DNA of 64,000 bases from Microbacterium natoriense (GTDB lineage: Bacteria; Actinomycetota; Actinomycetes; Actinomycetales; Microbacteriaceae). The position numbers and the translations under genes are program-made. Location of the stretch: the NCBI RefSeq assembly GCF_030816295.1, contig NZ_JAUSXV010000001.1, forward strand, positions 2,852,001 through 2,916,000, read 5' to 3'. The stretch's first letter is position 1, and each line of letters opens with the position of its first letter. Below are positions 1 through 9,401 of the stretch, in pieces. Under the pieces are notes generated by a model that was given only the letters and a program-made list of their open reading frames with translations, had not been told where the DNA came from and did not search any database.

Positions 1-873
1 GTGATCGACCCGGCCGAGCTTGTCGGGGTTCGCGACCGAGTAGATGCGGGTGATCCGCCCCTGTTCGACCGTCACCGTCACGATTCCCGCCAGCTGTCCG
101 TCCAGTTCGACCCGGATCCCCGGCTGGCCGTTGATCGTCGTGGCAGTCGCATGAATGGCTCCGACGACCTTCGCGAGGCTCCCGGCCAGGTAGCGGACGA
201 TCGTGGCCGCGCCGATCAGCGGCCGGCGTGCCGCGCCGCGGACCTTGCCGCCGCCATCCGCGACCGACACGACGTCCGGCGCGAGGACATCCATCAGCCC
301 CTGGATGTCTCCGGTGTTCAGGGCCGCGACGAGTCGATCGACCGCGCGCTCGTGCTCTGAGCGCACCACGGTGACACGCGGCCGCCGCGCCGCGACGTGG
401 TCCTTCGCGCGATGCGCGATCTGCCGCACCGCTGCGGGCGTCTTGGCCACGGCATCCGCGATCTCGTCGTACGGCACGTCGAACACCTCACGCAGCACGA
501 ACACCGCCCGCTCGGCCGGGCTCAGCGTCTCGAGCACGGTCAGCATGGCGATCGACAGACTGTCGGCTAGTTCGACGTCATCCGCCACATCCGGAGCCGT
601 CAGCAGCGGTTCGGGCAGCCACTCGCCGACGTAGTCCTCCCGGCGTCGCGACACGGAGCGGATGTGGTTGAGCGCCTGCCTGCTCACGATGCGCACGAGA
701 TACGCCTTGGGCGTTGCGACCTGGTCGCGGTCGACCGCCGCCCAGCGCAACCACGACTCCTGCAGCACATCCTCGGCATCCGCAGCGGATCCGAGGATCT
801 CGTACGCCACGGTGAAGAGCAGGTTGCGGTGGACGACGAACGGATCGTCTGCGGCGGTCTCGGCGCTTTCCAT
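1..873 (-). CDS. ECF41-type RNA polymerase sigma factor with fused SnoaL-like domain (3' end cut by window edge)
   Basis: This gene directs RNA polymerase to a small regulon. The visible 291 residues contain sigma region 2 (about residues 10-75), a linker, region 4 (about 110-160) and a C-terminal SnoaL-like extension (about 175-290). Three signatures of the ECF41 group are visible: WLPEP at 85-89 in the linker, DGGGK at 206-210 and NPDKL at 282-286 in the extension. In characterised ECF41 members the extension acts as a built-in regulator in place of a separate anti-sigma factor, and I see no anti-sigma gene beside it. The ATG at 873 fits the region 2 start. The reading frame runs off the left edge only a few residues after NPDKL, so little is missing. 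The gene upstream is the expected ECF41 partner. Confidence 0.9.
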   Translation of the reverse strand, partial: MESAETAADDPFVVHRNLLFTVAYEILGSAADAEDVLQESWLRWAAVDRDQVATPKAYLVRIVSRQALNHIRSVSRRREDYVGEWLPEPLLTAPDVADDVELADSLSIAMLTVLETLSPAERAVFVLREVFDVPYDEIADAVAKTPAAVRQIAHRAKDHVAARRPRVTVVRSEHERAVDRLVAALNTGDIQGLMDVLAPDVVSVADGGGKVRGAARRPLIGAATIVRYLAGSLAKVVGAIHATATTINGQPGIRVELDGQLAGIVTVTVEQGRITRIYSVANPDKLGRVDH

Positions 874-883
874 GACGGCGAGC

Positions 884-1489
884 CTACGCGGACGTCGGCG
901 CCGAGTCGCGGAGCGCAGATCGCTCGGCGAGCGGAGGCAGGCCGCAGGCGTCCGCGAACTCCTCGGAACGGATGCCGAGCGCCACGTTCATGCGGGCGCT
1001 CATGTTCATGAACGCGACCCTGGCGGCGAGCTCGACGAGCGCGGCGGGTCCGAGATCCGCGAGCAGAGCGTCGGAGAGCTCGTCCGTCACGGCCGGCGGC
1101 GTCTGGCTCGCCGCCTCGGCGTACTCCATGACCCTGCGCTCGAGCGGTGTGAACACGGTGGCCTCGCGCCACCGCGGCACCTGACGGATCTTGTTCGCGT
1201 CCAGTCCGTGGTTGTGGCCCATGAAGTAGTTGAAGTCGAGGCAGAAGCTGCAGCCGATCGTGGCCGCCGCCGCCATCGCCGCGTAGGAGGCGAGATCCCG
1301 GTCGAGTTCCTTCCATCCCTCGGCCTTGCGCCCGATGCCCATGGCGTCCTTCATCACCGCCGGGTGGTTCCAGAGCACCCCGACCGATTCGGGCACACGG
1401 CCCATCATCTTCTTCGCGAACATCTTCACCATGGCGCCGTAGACACCGGTGACCTCGGCCGCCGGGATGCGTGTCGTGCTGCTGTTCAT
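884..1489 (-). CDS. Carboxymuconolactone decarboxylase / AhpD-like protein, ECF41 partner
   Basis: A 201-residue protein of the carboxymuconolactone decarboxylase superfamily, recognised by the helical core with the C80-S-F-C83 redox-type pair. In AhpD-type enzymes a His follows the second Cys by four residues; here that position is Asn87, so AhpD-like peroxidase chemistry should not be assumed. Genes of this family are the usual neighbours and targets of ECF41 sigma factors, and the sigma gene starts only 10 bp after this gene ends. The ATG at 1489 is preceded by an AAAGGGAG ribosome binding site, and an ECF41-like promoter lies about 50 nt further upstream. The substrate is unknown. Confidence 0.87.
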   Translation of the reverse strand: MNSSTTRIPAAEVTGVYGAMVKMFAKKMMGRVPESVGVLWNHPAVMKDAMGIGRKAEGWKELDRDLASYAAMAAAATIGCSFCLDFNYFMGHNHGLDANKIRQVPRWREATVFTPLERRVMEYAEAASQTPPAVTDELSDALLADLGPAALVELAARVAFMNMSARMNVALGIRSEEFADACGLPPLAERSALRDSAPTSA

Positions 1490-1539
1490 GTTCGTGTCTC
1501 CCTTTCCTACGGGTCCGGTATTCCCGGCCTCGACATGGA

Positions 1540-1566
1540 GACACCGCCCGGTTCGCGGATGTGACA
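1540..1566 (-). promoter_or_regulatory. ECF41-type promoter of the carboxymuconolactone decarboxylase gene
   Basis: On the minus strand TGTCACA (1566-1560) is followed after exactly 16 bp by TGTC (1543-1540), about 50 nt before the ATG at 1489. The described ECF41 consensus is TGTCACA at -35 and CGTC at -10, so the -35 box matches fully and the -10 box at three of four bases. The adjacent ECF41 gene supports autoregulation of the pair. Confidence 0.7.
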
Positions 1567-1714
1567 CCTGGCTCTGCGATCGTCCCCGGCATCCGCTCCT
1601 CCGTGATCGGGGATAGGGTAAACATCGGCGCGCGTTGTGCACTCCCGACAAGGCTGCCCGCGTCGCTCTCCGATTCTTGGCGTGACCCGCCAGCTTGACG
1701 AAAGGTTCCACCCC

Positions 1715-4441
1715 GTGACCGTGCACGACCAGGATCCGTACTCCCAGGGCCCCCTCGACAGCGATCCCGAAGAGACCGGCGAGTGGCAGCAGTCGCTCGA
1801 CGAGCTCGTCGACGCGAAGGGCCACGGACGTGGCCGCGAGATCATGCTGAGCCTGCTCAAGCGCTCCAAGGAGCTGCATCTGGGTGTGCCGATGGTCCCG
1901 ACCACCGACTACATCAACACGATCGCTCCGGAGAACGAGCCGGAGTTCCCCGGTGACGAAGAGGTCGAGCGCCGCTACCGCGCCTGGATCCGCTGGAACG
2001 CCGCTGTCACGGTGCACCGCGCACAGCGCCCCGGCATCGGAGTCGGCGGGCACATCTCCACCTACGCGTCGTCGGCCGCCCTCTACGAAGTCGGCTTCAA
2101 CCACTTCTTCCGCGGTGCGGACAACCCCGGTGGCGCGGACCAGATCTTCATCCAGGGCCACGCCTCCCCCGGCATCTACGCCCGTTCGTTCCTCGAGGGC
2201 CGCCTGAGCGAGCAGCACCTCGACGGCTTCCGCCAGGAGCAGTCGCAGGCGCCGTTCGGCATCCCGTCGTACCCGCACCCGCGCCAGATGCAGGACTACT
2301 GGCAGTTCCCGACCGTGTCGATGGGCCTCGGCCCGATCAACGCGATCTACCAGGCCATGGCGAACCGCTACGTCGAGAACCGCGGCATCAAGGACACCTC
2401 GTCCTCGCAGGTGTGGGCCTTCCTCGGCGACGGCGAGATGGACGAGATCGAGAGCCGCGGTCAGCTGCAGGTCGCAGCGAACGAGGGTCTCGACAACCTC
2501 AACTTCGTCATCAACTGCAACCTGCAGCGCCTCGACGGCCCCGTGCGCGGCAACGGCAAGATCATCCAGGAGCTGGAGTCGTACTTCCGCGGCGCCGGCT
2601 GGAACGTCATCAAGGTCGTGTGGGGCCGCGAGTGGGACGACCTGCTCGCCCGCGATGCAGACGGCGCCCTGCTCAACATCATGAACGCCACGCCCGACGG
2701 CGACTACCAGACCTACAAGGCCGAGTCCGGCGCGTACATCCGCGAGCACTTCTTCGGCAAGGACGAGCGCGCAGCGGCCCTGGTGTCGGACTACACCGAC
2801 GACCAGATCTGGCACCTCAAGCGCGGCGGCCACGACTACCGAAAGGTCTACGCGGCGTTCAAGGCCGCGGCCGAGCACAAGGGGCAGCCGACCGTCATCC
2901 TGGCGAAGACGGTCAAGGGCTACGGCCTCGGCCCGCACTTCGAGGGCCGCAATGCGACCCACCAGATGAAGAAGATGACGCTGGACAACCTCAAGACGTT
3001 CCGCGACACCATGCACATCCCGATCACGGATGCGCAGCTCGAGGAGAACCCGTACCTGCCCCCGTACTACAACCCGGGACCCCAGGACGAGACGATCCAG
3101 TACATGCTCGAGCGCCGCCGCAGCCTCGGCGGATTCCTGCCCGAGCGCCGCTCGACGCACGTCGGCCTGTCACTGCCGGATGACTCCGCGTACGCCCTGC
3201 CCAAGAAGGGCTCCGGCACGCAGGAGATCGCCACGACAATGGCGTTCGTCCGCCTGCTGAAAGACCTGCTGCGTTCGAAGGACTTCGGTCACCGCATCGT
3301 GCCGATCATCCCCGACGAGGCGCGCACCTTCGGCATGGACGCGTACTTCCCGACGGCGAAGATCTACAACCCGAACGGCCAGCACTACACCTCGGTCGAC
3401 CGGGAGCTCCTGCTCGCCTACAAGGAGAGCCCGCAGGGACAGATCGTGCACGTCGGCATCAACGAGGCGGGCGCCCTCGCGGCGTTCACCGGCATCGGCA
3501 CGTCGTACGCGACGCACGGCGAGCCGCTGATCCCGATCTACATCTTCTACTCGATGTTCGGCTTCCAGCGCACGGGCGACGCCCAGTGGGCCGCCGGCGA
3601 TCAGATGGCCCGCGGCTTCATCATGGGCGCCACCGCCGGTCGCACCACGCTGACCGGCGAAGGCCTGCAGCACGCCGACGGACACTCGCACCTGCTGGCG
3701 TCGACGAACCCGGCGACGGTGTCGTACGACCCGGCCTACGGCTACGAGATCGCGCACATCGTGCGCGACGGCCTGGAGCGCATGTACGGCGGCAACCACC
3801 CCGACCCGAACGTGATGTACTACATCACGCTGTACAACGAGCCCTACGTGCAGCCGGCCGAGCCTGAGAACGTCGACGTGGACGGCATCGTCCGCGGCAT
3901 CCACCGCGTGTCCGCGGGCGAAGGTGAAGGCCCCCGCGCCCAGCTGTTCGCCTCGGGCGTCGGCCTGCCCTGGGCTCTGGAGGCTCAGGAGCTGCTGAAG
4001 AACGACTGGGGCGTCGTCGCCGACGTGTGGTCGGTCACCTCGTGGACCGAGCTGCGCCGCGACGGCCTCGCCGCCGACGAGCACAACTTCCTGCACCCGG
4101 AGGAGGAGCCCCGCACGGCCTACCTCACCCAGAAGCTGCAGGGCGCCGAGGGCCCGGTCGTCGCGGTCAGCGACTTCATGCACGCCGTGCAGGATCAGAT
4201 CCGTCCGTGGGTCCCGAACCGCTACGCGACGCTCGGCGCCGACGACTTCGGCTTCTCCGACACGCGCGCCGCCGCTCGTCGCTACTTCAAGATCGACGGG
4301 CCGTCGATGGTCGTGCGCACGCTGCAGGCACTCGCTGAAGACGGCGTCGTCGACCGCTCGCTCGCCGCGCAGGCGATCCAGAAGTACAGCCTGCACGACG
4401 TGAACGCGGGCACCAGCGGCAACGCGGGCGGCGAAAGCTGA
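1715..4441 (+). CDS. aceE: Pyruvate dehydrogenase E1 component, homodimeric type
   Basis: This thiamine-diphosphate enzyme decarboxylates pyruvate and passes the acetyl group to the lipoyl E2 subunit, making acetyl-CoA in the cytoplasm. The 908-residue length is typical of the single-chain actinobacterial and proteobacterial E1. The ThDP/Mg motif begins with GDGEMDE near residue 237 and the transketolase-like pyrimidine-binding part follows from about residue 500. I chose the GTG at 1715 because AAAGG at 1701-1705 lies 9 nt upstream and the protein then starts [12 protein letters not shown], as usual in relatives; longer in-frame starts exist. A TAGGGT -10 box at 1614-1619 would give a leader of about 90 nt. 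A fatty-acid-synthase regulator follows after 7 bp, linking acetyl-CoA supply to its main use. Confidence 0.96.
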   Translation: MTVHDQDPYSQGPLDSDPEETGEWQQSLDELVDAKGHGRGREIMLSLLKRSKELHLGVPMVPTTDYINTIAPENEPEFPGDEEVERRYRAWIRWNAAVTVHRAQRPGIGVGGHISTYASSAALYEVGFNHFFRGADNPGGADQIFIQGHASPGIYARSFLEGRLSEQHLDGFRQEQSQAPFGIPSYPHPRQMQDYWQFPTVSMGLGPINAIYQAMANRYVENRGIKDTSSSQVWAFLGDGEMDEIESRGQLQVAANEGLDNLNFVINCNLQRLDGPVRGNGKIIQELESYFRGAGWNVIKVVWGREWDDLLARDADGALLNIMNATPDGDYQTYKAESGAYIREHFFGKDERAAALVSDYTDDQIWHLKRGGHDYRKVYAAFKAAAEHKGQPTVILAKTVKGYGLGPHFEGRNATHQMKKMTLDNLKTFRDTMHIPITDAQLEENPYLPPYYNPGPQDETIQYMLERRRSLGGFLPERRSTHVGLSLPDDSAYALPKKGSGTQEIATTMAFVRLLKDLLRSKDFGHRIVPIIPDEARTFGMDAYFPTAKIYNPNGQHYTSVDRELLLAYKESPQGQIVHVGINEAGALAAFTGIGTSYATHGEPLIPIYIFYSMFGFQRTGDAQWAAGDQMARGFIMGATAGRTTLTGEGLQHADGHSHLLASTNPATVSYDPAYGYEIAHIVRDGLERMYGGNHPDPNVMYYITLYNEPYVQPAEPENVDVDGIVRGIHRVSAGEGEGPRAQLFASGVGLPWALEAQELLKNDWGVVADVWSVTSWTELRRDGLAADEHNFLHPEEEPRTAYLTQKLQGAEGPVVAVSDFMHAVQDQIRPWVPNRYATLGADDFGFSDTRAAARRYFKIDGPSMVVRTLQALAEDGVVDRSLAAQAIQKYSLHDVNAGTSGNAGGES

Positions 4442-4448
4442 GCCATCG

Positions 4449-5669
4449 GTGACAGACTCGTCTCCCACCGGCATGGACAAGGCCGCGACTCTCACCTGGC
4501 TGCGCCGGATCTCCGGCGACATCGCCTCGGTGACGATCAAGCGGCTGGAGGACACGCTCCCCTGGTACGCCGACATGCCACCAGCCCGCCGCTCCGCGGT
4601 CGGGCTGGTGGCCCAGGCGGGCATCACCTCGTTCATCCAGTGGTACGACGACCCGACCTCGACGCCATGGATCGCCGCTGACATCTTCGCCGCCGCTCCA
4701 CGCGAGCTGCTGCGCAGCGTAAGCCTGCAGCAGACGCTGCAGCTGATCCGCGTCACCGTGGAGGTGACCGAGGAGCGCGTCGCCGGCAAGGGCAACGATC
4801 TCCGCGAGGCGATCCTGCTGTACTCCCGCGATGTGGCCTTCGCCGCCGCGGACGTCTACGCCCGTGCCGCCGAGGCGCGAGGCCTCTGGGATGCGCGCCT
4901 CGAGGCGCTCGTCGTGGATTCGATCCTCACGGGCGAGGCCGACGAGGAGCTGCCCAGCCGCATCGCGGCGCTCGGCTGGCACGGACATGGCGAGGTCGCC
5001 GTGCTGGTCGGCACGACTCCCCCGCAGTTCGACGTCGATCTCGTCCGCCGCACCGCCAGGAAGCTCGGCGTCGATGTGCTCATCGGAGTGCAGGGTTCGC
5101 GGCTCGTCCTCGTGCTCGGACGCGCCCGCGTCGCCGGTCAGGACGGCGAAGACGACGAACTCGGCTTCCAGGAGATCGCGACGCGGCTCGAGCCGTCTTT
5201 CGGCCCCGGGTACGTCGTGCTGGGTCCCGCCGTCGCGGCGCTGGTCGACGCGAGTCAGAGCGCCCGCGCCGCGCTCGCTGGGTTCGCGGTCGCGCGCGCC
5301 TGGCGCAACGCCCCGCGCCCCGTGGAGGCCGATGATCTGCTCCCCGAGCGCGCCCTCGCCGGCGATCCGCTCGCCAAGCAGACGCTGATCGAGCGGATCT
5401 ACCGACCGCTGCAGGCGCACTCGACCGATCTCGTCACCACGCTGTGGAGCTATCTCGACAACGGCCGGTCCCTCGAGGCCACCGCACGCGAGCTGTTCGT
5501 CCATCCGAACACGGTGCGCTACCGTCTCAAGCGCGTCAGCGAGGTCATCGGGTGGGACGCGACGGGTCCCCGCGAGGCGCTGATCCTGCAGACCGCACTG
5601 GTGCTCGGGTCGATCGGGGCCGCCGATCAGATCCGTCGGCGCCCTCCGCAGCGTCGTACGGCACGCTGA
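4449..5669 (+). CDS. FasR-like transcriptional regulator of fatty acid synthesis (PucR/CdaR-type HTH)
   Basis: A 406-residue regulator with a C-terminal PucR-type helix-turn-helix (about residues 340-390, with LEATARELFVHPNTVRYRL), a middle GGDEF-like region and an N-terminal sensor-like part. In Streptomyces the orthologous position just before fabD is held by FasR, which controls the fabDHacpPfabF genes. The order aceE - regulator - fabD here is the same, so a role in fatty-acid synthesis control is likely but inferred from context. The GTG at 4449 is used; an ATG at 4473 is an alternative start. No signal peptide or membrane segment is visible. Confidence 0.82.
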   Translation: MTDSSPTGMDKAATLTWLRRISGDIASVTIKRLEDTLPWYADMPPARRSAVGLVAQAGITSFIQWYDDPTSTPWIAADIFAAAPRELLRSVSLQQTLQLIRVTVEVTEERVAGKGNDLREAILLYSRDVAFAAADVYARAAEARGLWDARLEALVVDSILTGEADEELPSRIAALGWHGHGEVAVLVGTTPPQFDVDLVRRTARKLGVDVLIGVQGSRLVLVLGRARVAGQDGEDDELGFQEIATRLEPSFGPGYVVLGPAVAALVDASQSARAALAGFAVARAWRNAPRPVEADDLLPERALAGDPLAKQTLIERIYRPLQAHSTDLVTTLWSYLDNGRSLEATARELFVHPNTVRYRLKRVSEVIGWDATGPREALILQTALVLGSIGAADQIRRRPPQRRTAR

Positions 5670-5683
5670 CTCTGTGCGCCACA

Positions 5684-5708
5684 CACAAGCGTTCTCGCGA
5701 ATCTTGTG
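5684..5708. promoter_or_regulatory. Inverted repeat before fabD, possible FasR operator
   Basis: CACAAG (5684-5689) and CTTGTG (5703-5708) form a perfect inverted repeat with a 13-bp spacer in the 84-bp gap between the regulator gene and fabD. Position and symmetry fit a binding site of the adjacent regulator, but I cannot compare it with other genomes. Confidence 0.35.
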
Positions 5709-5753
5709 ATGGTTCATCCACCGCGCACGCCCAAACGTTGGCAAGATGGTGAG

Positions 5754-6674
5754 GTGATCGTCTACGCCTGCCCCGGTCAGGGTTCTCAGACCCCGGGCTT
5801 CCTCTCCCCTTGGCTCGAACTCGACGGTGTGGCAGAGCAGCTCGCCGCCTACTCCGAGGCCGCGGAGGTCGACCTCCTCCTCCACGGCACCGAGTCCGAT
5901 GCAGACACCATCCGCGACACGCGCATCGCGCAGCCGCTGATCGTCGCCGCGTCCCTCATCGCCGAGCGCCAGCTGCTCGAACGCGCGGGCCGCCGCCCCG
6001 ACGGCATCGCCGGGCACTCCGTCGGCGAGCTCGCCGCGCTGGCGGGTGCCGGCGTGATCTCCGCCGACACCGCGATGCGCCTGGTCGGCGTGCGCGGACG
6101 GGCGATGGCGGATGCCGCCGCGCAGACGCCGACCGGCATGAGCGCCGTGCTCGGCGGCGATGAGGACGCCGTGCTGGCACGACTCGCGGAACTCGACCTC
6201 ACGCCCGCGAACTACAACGGCGGGGGGCAGATCGTCGCGGCCGGTGCGCTTCCCGCACTCGCCGCCCTCGCCGAGGAGCCGTTGCGCGGCACCCGCGTGA
6301 TCCCGCTGCAGGTCGCCGGCGCGTTCCACACCCCCTACATGGCGCCCGCCGTCGCCGCCCTCCGCGATGCGGTCGCCGGCGTCGAGGCATCCGATCCCGA
6401 CGTCACGCTCTGGACCAACCGCGACGGCTCCACCGTGTCCGACGGCGCCACCGCGCTGAACTTCCTCGTCGACCAGGTGTCGTCCCCCGTGCGCTGGGAC
6501 CTGTGCATGGCGTCCTTCGCCGAACAGGGCATCACCGGCCTCGTCGAACTCACCCCCGCGGGCGCTCTCGTCGGCCTCGCCAAGCGCGGGCTGCGGGGCG
6601 TACCCACCGTCGCCGTGAAGACCCCTGAAGACCTCGACGCAGCCGTCGCGCTGCTGAACGGAGACGCCGCATGA
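5754..6674 (+). CDS. fabD: Malonyl CoA-acyl carrier protein transacylase
   Basis: This cytoplasmic enzyme transfers malonyl from malonyl-CoA to the acyl carrier protein to start type II fatty-acid elongation. The 306 residues begin with CPGQGSQ, the family's N-terminal loop, and hold the GHSVGE nucleophile elbow near residue 85; the usual arginine lies in VRGRAM. The catalytic His is in the GAFHTPYM segment near residue 190. The GTG at 5754 places the start just before the conserved VYACPGQGSQ strand; an upstream in-frame ATG at 5706 would add residues not seen in the family. The stop overlaps the fabH start (ATGA), so the two are translationally coupled. Confidence 0.95.
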   Translation: MIVYACPGQGSQTPGFLSPWLELDGVAEQLAAYSEAAEVDLLLHGTESDADTIRDTRIAQPLIVAASLIAERQLLERAGRRPDGIAGHSVGELAALAGAGVISADTAMRLVGVRGRAMADAAAQTPTGMSAVLGGDEDAVLARLAELDLTPANYNGGGQIVAAGALPALAALAEEPLRGTRVIPLQVAGAFHTPYMAPAVAALRDAVAGVEASDPDVTLWTNRDGSTVSDGATALNFLVDQVSSPVRWDLCMASFAEQGITGLVELTPAGALVGLAKRGLRGVPTVAVKTPEDLDAAVALLNGDAA

Positions 6675-7672
6675 GCGCCACTCTCAACCAGCTCACCGGT
6701 CCCGCCTACACGCGCATCTACTCCTACGGAGCGGCGCGCGGTGAGAACGCCGTCCCGAACGACGACCTCGTGGGCCCGATCGACTCGAGCGACGAGTGGA
6801 TCCGTCAGCGCACCGGCATCATCACGCGGGTGCGCGCCGACAAAGACACGGACGCCATCGATCTCGCCGCCATCGCCGGTCTCGAGGCCATCGAGAAGTC
6901 GGGCGTGCCTGCCGACCAGGTCGACCTGGTGATCGTCGCGACGATCAGCAACCCGAAGCAGTCGCCGTCTGTCTCGGCGATCGTCGCAGACCGCGTGGGC
7001 GCGAACCCCGCCGCCGCTTACGACATCAACGCGGCCTGCGCGGGGTACGCCTACGCCGTGGCTCAGGCCGACGCGCTCATCCGCGCTGGCGCGGCGAAGT
7101 ACGCGCTCGTGATCGGCACCGAGAAGCTGTCCGACATCGTCGACCCGACCGACCGCAGCATCTCGTTCCTGCTGGGCGACGGAGCCGGCGCCGCGCTGAT
7201 CGGCCCGAGCGACACGCCGGGCATCGCGCCGGCCGTCTGGGGATCGGACGGCTCGAAGGCGGATGCCGTGGGCATGAACGGCACGCTGACCGAGTTCCGC
7301 GACGGCCAGGTGCCGTGGCCCACGCTGCGGCAGGAGGGTCAGACCGTCTTCCGCTGGGCCGTGTGGGAGATGGCCAAGGTCGCCCGGGAGGCGCTCGACA
7401 AGGCGGGTGTCGAACCGGCCGACATCGCCGCGTTCATCCCGCACCAGGCGAACATGCGCATCATCGACGAGTTCGCCAAGCAGCTCAAGCTCCCCGACAC
7501 GACGGTGATCGCCCGCGACATCGAGACCACGGGCAACACGTCCGCCGCCTCCATCCCGCTTGCAAGCCACCGCTTGATGGCCGAGCACCCCGAGCTCTCC
7601 GGTGGCCTCGCCCTGCAGATCGGCTTCGGCGCCGGGCTCGTGTTCGCCGCACAGGTCGTCGTCCTCCCCTGA
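6671..7672 (+). CDS. fabH: Beta-ketoacyl-ACP synthase III
   Basis: FabH condenses an acyl-CoA primer with malonyl-ACP to begin each fatty acid; in actinobacteria branched primers are common. The 333-residue protein shows the full Cys-His-Asn triad: C123 in NAACAGYA, H258 in PHQANM and N289 in GNTSAAS. The N-terminal part includes the SSDEWIRQRTGI segment typical of FabH. It overlaps fabD by four bases and is followed by acpP after 68 bp, where a TAGACT box might act as an additional promoter for the abundant carrier protein. Confidence 0.96.
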   Translation: MSATLNQLTGPAYTRIYSYGAARGENAVPNDDLVGPIDSSDEWIRQRTGIITRVRADKDTDAIDLAAIAGLEAIEKSGVPADQVDLVIVATISNPKQSPSVSAIVADRVGANPAAAYDINAACAGYAYAVAQADALIRAGAAKYALVIGTEKLSDIVDPTDRSISFLLGDGAGAALIGPSDTPGIAPAVWGSDGSKADAVGMNGTLTEFRDGQVPWPTLRQEGQTVFRWAVWEMAKVAREALDKAGVEPADIAAFIPHQANMRIIDEFAKQLKLPDTTVIARDIETTGNTSAASIPLASHRLMAEHPELSGGLALQIGFGAGLVFAAQVVVLP

Positions 7673-7740
7673 GAACGCCCCGACCTTCTCTAGACTGTTC
7701 CACGGTTCCGAAAACAACCCGCAAGAAAGAGGAAGACCAC

Positions 7741-7989
7741 ATGGCTTTCACCAACGATGAGGTCCTCGCTGGCCTCGCAGAGCTGATCACCGACGAGACC
7801 GGCATCAACGCCTCCGAGGTCGCCCTCGAGAAGTCGTTCACCGACGACCTCGACATCGACTCGATCTCGATGATGACGATCGTCGTCAACGCCGAGGAGA
7901 AGTTCGGCGTCACCATCCCCGACGACGAGGTCAAGAACCTGAAGACCGTCGGCGACGCCGTCAGCTTCATCGTCGCAGGCCAGGAGTAA
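7741..7989 (+). CDS. acpP: Acyl carrier protein
   Basis: An 82-residue acidic protein with the DIDSIS motif; Ser41 should carry the 4'-phosphopantetheine arm. It holds the growing acyl chain during fatty-acid synthesis. In relatives the motif is usually DLDSLS; DIDSIS is a mild variation. A ribosome site (AAAGAGG) precedes the ATG. It sits between fabH and fabF as in other actinobacterial fas operons. The main genome's holo-ACP synthase is not in the window; the phosphopantetheinyl transferase at 57.6 kb belongs to the island and more probably serves another carrier. Confidence 0.96.
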   Translation: MAFTNDEVLAGLAELITDETGINASEVALEKSFTDDLDIDSISMMTIVVNAEEKFGVTIPDDEVKNLKTVGDAVSFIVAGQE

Positions 7990-8083
7990 TCCGGGCGGGA
8001 TGCCACCCCCGCCATCCGCGGGGCGTGGCATCCTCCACTCTGCCCTCATCTCGCACGTAACCCGTACGACAAGGAACCACACC

Positions 8084-9325
8084 ATGACCAAGCGCATCGT
8101 CGTCACCGGCATCGGCGCCACGTCCGCCATCGGCGGGACTGCTCCCGACAACTGGAGCAACCTGCTCGCCGGTATGTCCGGCACCCGCACGCTCGAGCAC
8201 GACTGGGTCAAGCAGTACGAGCTGCCCGTCACCTTCGCGGCCGAGGCGATCGTCCGCCCTGAAGAGGTGCTCCCCCGCCACGAGGCGAAGCGCCTCGACC
8301 CCTCGTCGCAGTTCGCTCTGATCGCGGCTCGCGAGGCGTGGGAGGATGCCGGATCCCCCGAAGTCGCGCCTGAGCGCCTCGGCGTCGACTTCGCCACCGG
8401 CATCGGCGGCCTGTGGACGCTTCTCGACGCCTGGGACACGCTGCGCGAGAAGGGACCGCGCCGGGTCATGCCGCTGACGGTGCCCATGCTCATGCCGAAC
8501 GCCGCCGCGGGCAACCTGTCGCTGCAGTTCCACGCGCGGGCTTATGCGCAGACCGTCGTCAGCGCGTGCGCCTCGAGCACCGAGTCGATCCTCCACGCCT
8601 TCCATCACCTGCAGGAGGGGCTCGCCGACGTCGTGATCGCCGGCGGCACCGAGTCGGCGATCCACCCGATCACCATGGCGTCCTTCGCCTCGGCTCAGGC
8701 CCTGTCCCGCCGCAACGACGACCCCGCCACCGCTTCGCGCCCCGGCGCGATCGACCGCGACGGCTTCGTGATGGGCGAGGGGGCGGCGGTCCTCATCCTC
8801 GAGACCGAGGAGCACGCGAAGGCCCGCGGCGCCAAGATCTACGGCTATGTGCTCGGCGGCGGTGTGACCGCTGACGCCTACCACATCACCGGAAACGACC
8901 CCGAGGGCTCCGGCGCCGCGCGTGCCGTCACGCAGGCTCTGGAAGAGGCCGGCATCACTCCCGACCAGATCGCCCACATCAACGCCCACGCGACGTCGAC
9001 CCCGGTCGGCGACCCGAACGAGTACGTCGCCCTGCAGCGCGTGTTCGGCGATCGCCTCAAGGACATCCCCGTCTCGGCGACCAAGGCGTCGACCGGACAC
9101 CTGCTCGGCGGGACCGGAGCACTCGAGGCGATCTTCACGCTCCTCGCGCTGCGTGACCGCGTCGCCCCGCCGACGATCAACATGACCGAGCCCGATCCGG
9201 CAGTGCCGTTCAAGCTGTCGGGCGAGTCCCAGCCGCTCGGCGAGGGCACGCTGTACGCGATCAGCAACTCCTTCGGCTTCGGCGGTCACAACGCGGTCGT
9301 CGCGTTCGCCGGCGCGGAGGACTGA
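8084..9325 (+). CDS. fabF: Beta-ketoacyl-ACP synthase II
   Basis: The elongating condensing enzyme of type II fatty-acid synthesis, 413 residues. The nucleophile is C162 in SACASSTE, with the catalytic histidines in NAHATSTPVGD (about residue 302) and STGHLLGG (about residue 338), and the glycine-rich FGFGGHNA segment near the C-terminus. AAGGA at 8071-8075 precedes the ATG at 8084, which begins the conserved KRIVVTGIG strand. It ends the fas operon and is followed by a strong terminator. Confidence 0.96.
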   Translation: MTKRIVVTGIGATSAIGGTAPDNWSNLLAGMSGTRTLEHDWVKQYELPVTFAAEAIVRPEEVLPRHEAKRLDPSSQFALIAAREAWEDAGSPEVAPERLGVDFATGIGGLWTLLDAWDTLREKGPRRVMPLTVPMLMPNAAAGNLSLQFHARAYAQTVVSACASSTESILHAFHHLQEGLADVVIAGGTESAIHPITMASFASAQALSRRNDDPATASRPGAIDRDGFVMGEGAAVLILETEEHAKARGAKIYGYVLGGGVTADAYHITGNDPEGSGAARAVTQALEEAGITPDQIAHINAHATSTPVGDPNEYVALQRVFGDRLKDIPVSATKASTGHLLGGTGALEAIFTLLALRDRVAPPTINMTEPDPAVPFKLSGESQPLGEGTLYAISNSFGFGGHNAVVAFAGAED

Positions 9326-9354
9326 GCGCAGCTGACTGAGCGCGCCTGACACGT

Positions 9355-9389
9355 GAAGCGGCCCCCGGATCGGATCCGGGGGCCGCTTC
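9355..9389. terminator. Bidirectional terminator between fabF and the YczE-family gene
   Basis: A perfect inverted repeat with GAAGCGGCCCCCGGATC on the left and its complement on the right lies between the convergent ends of fabF and the membrane-protein gene. There is no long T run on either strand, as is common in high-GC terminators. Confidence 0.75.
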
Positions 9390-9401
9390 GTCGTGAAGGG
9401 G

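Noticed and set aside
884..3160. A long open minus-strand frame through the first half of aceE
   Set aside because: It is the antisense shadow of the strongly coded aceE gene; only its last 201 codons (884-1489) have a family match and their own start and promoter.
3170..6329. Long minus-strand frames opposite aceE, the FasR-like gene and fabD
   Set aside because: Codon-position GC bias of the real genes leaves the opposite strand open; the products are Arg/Val/Asp-rich and show no domain.
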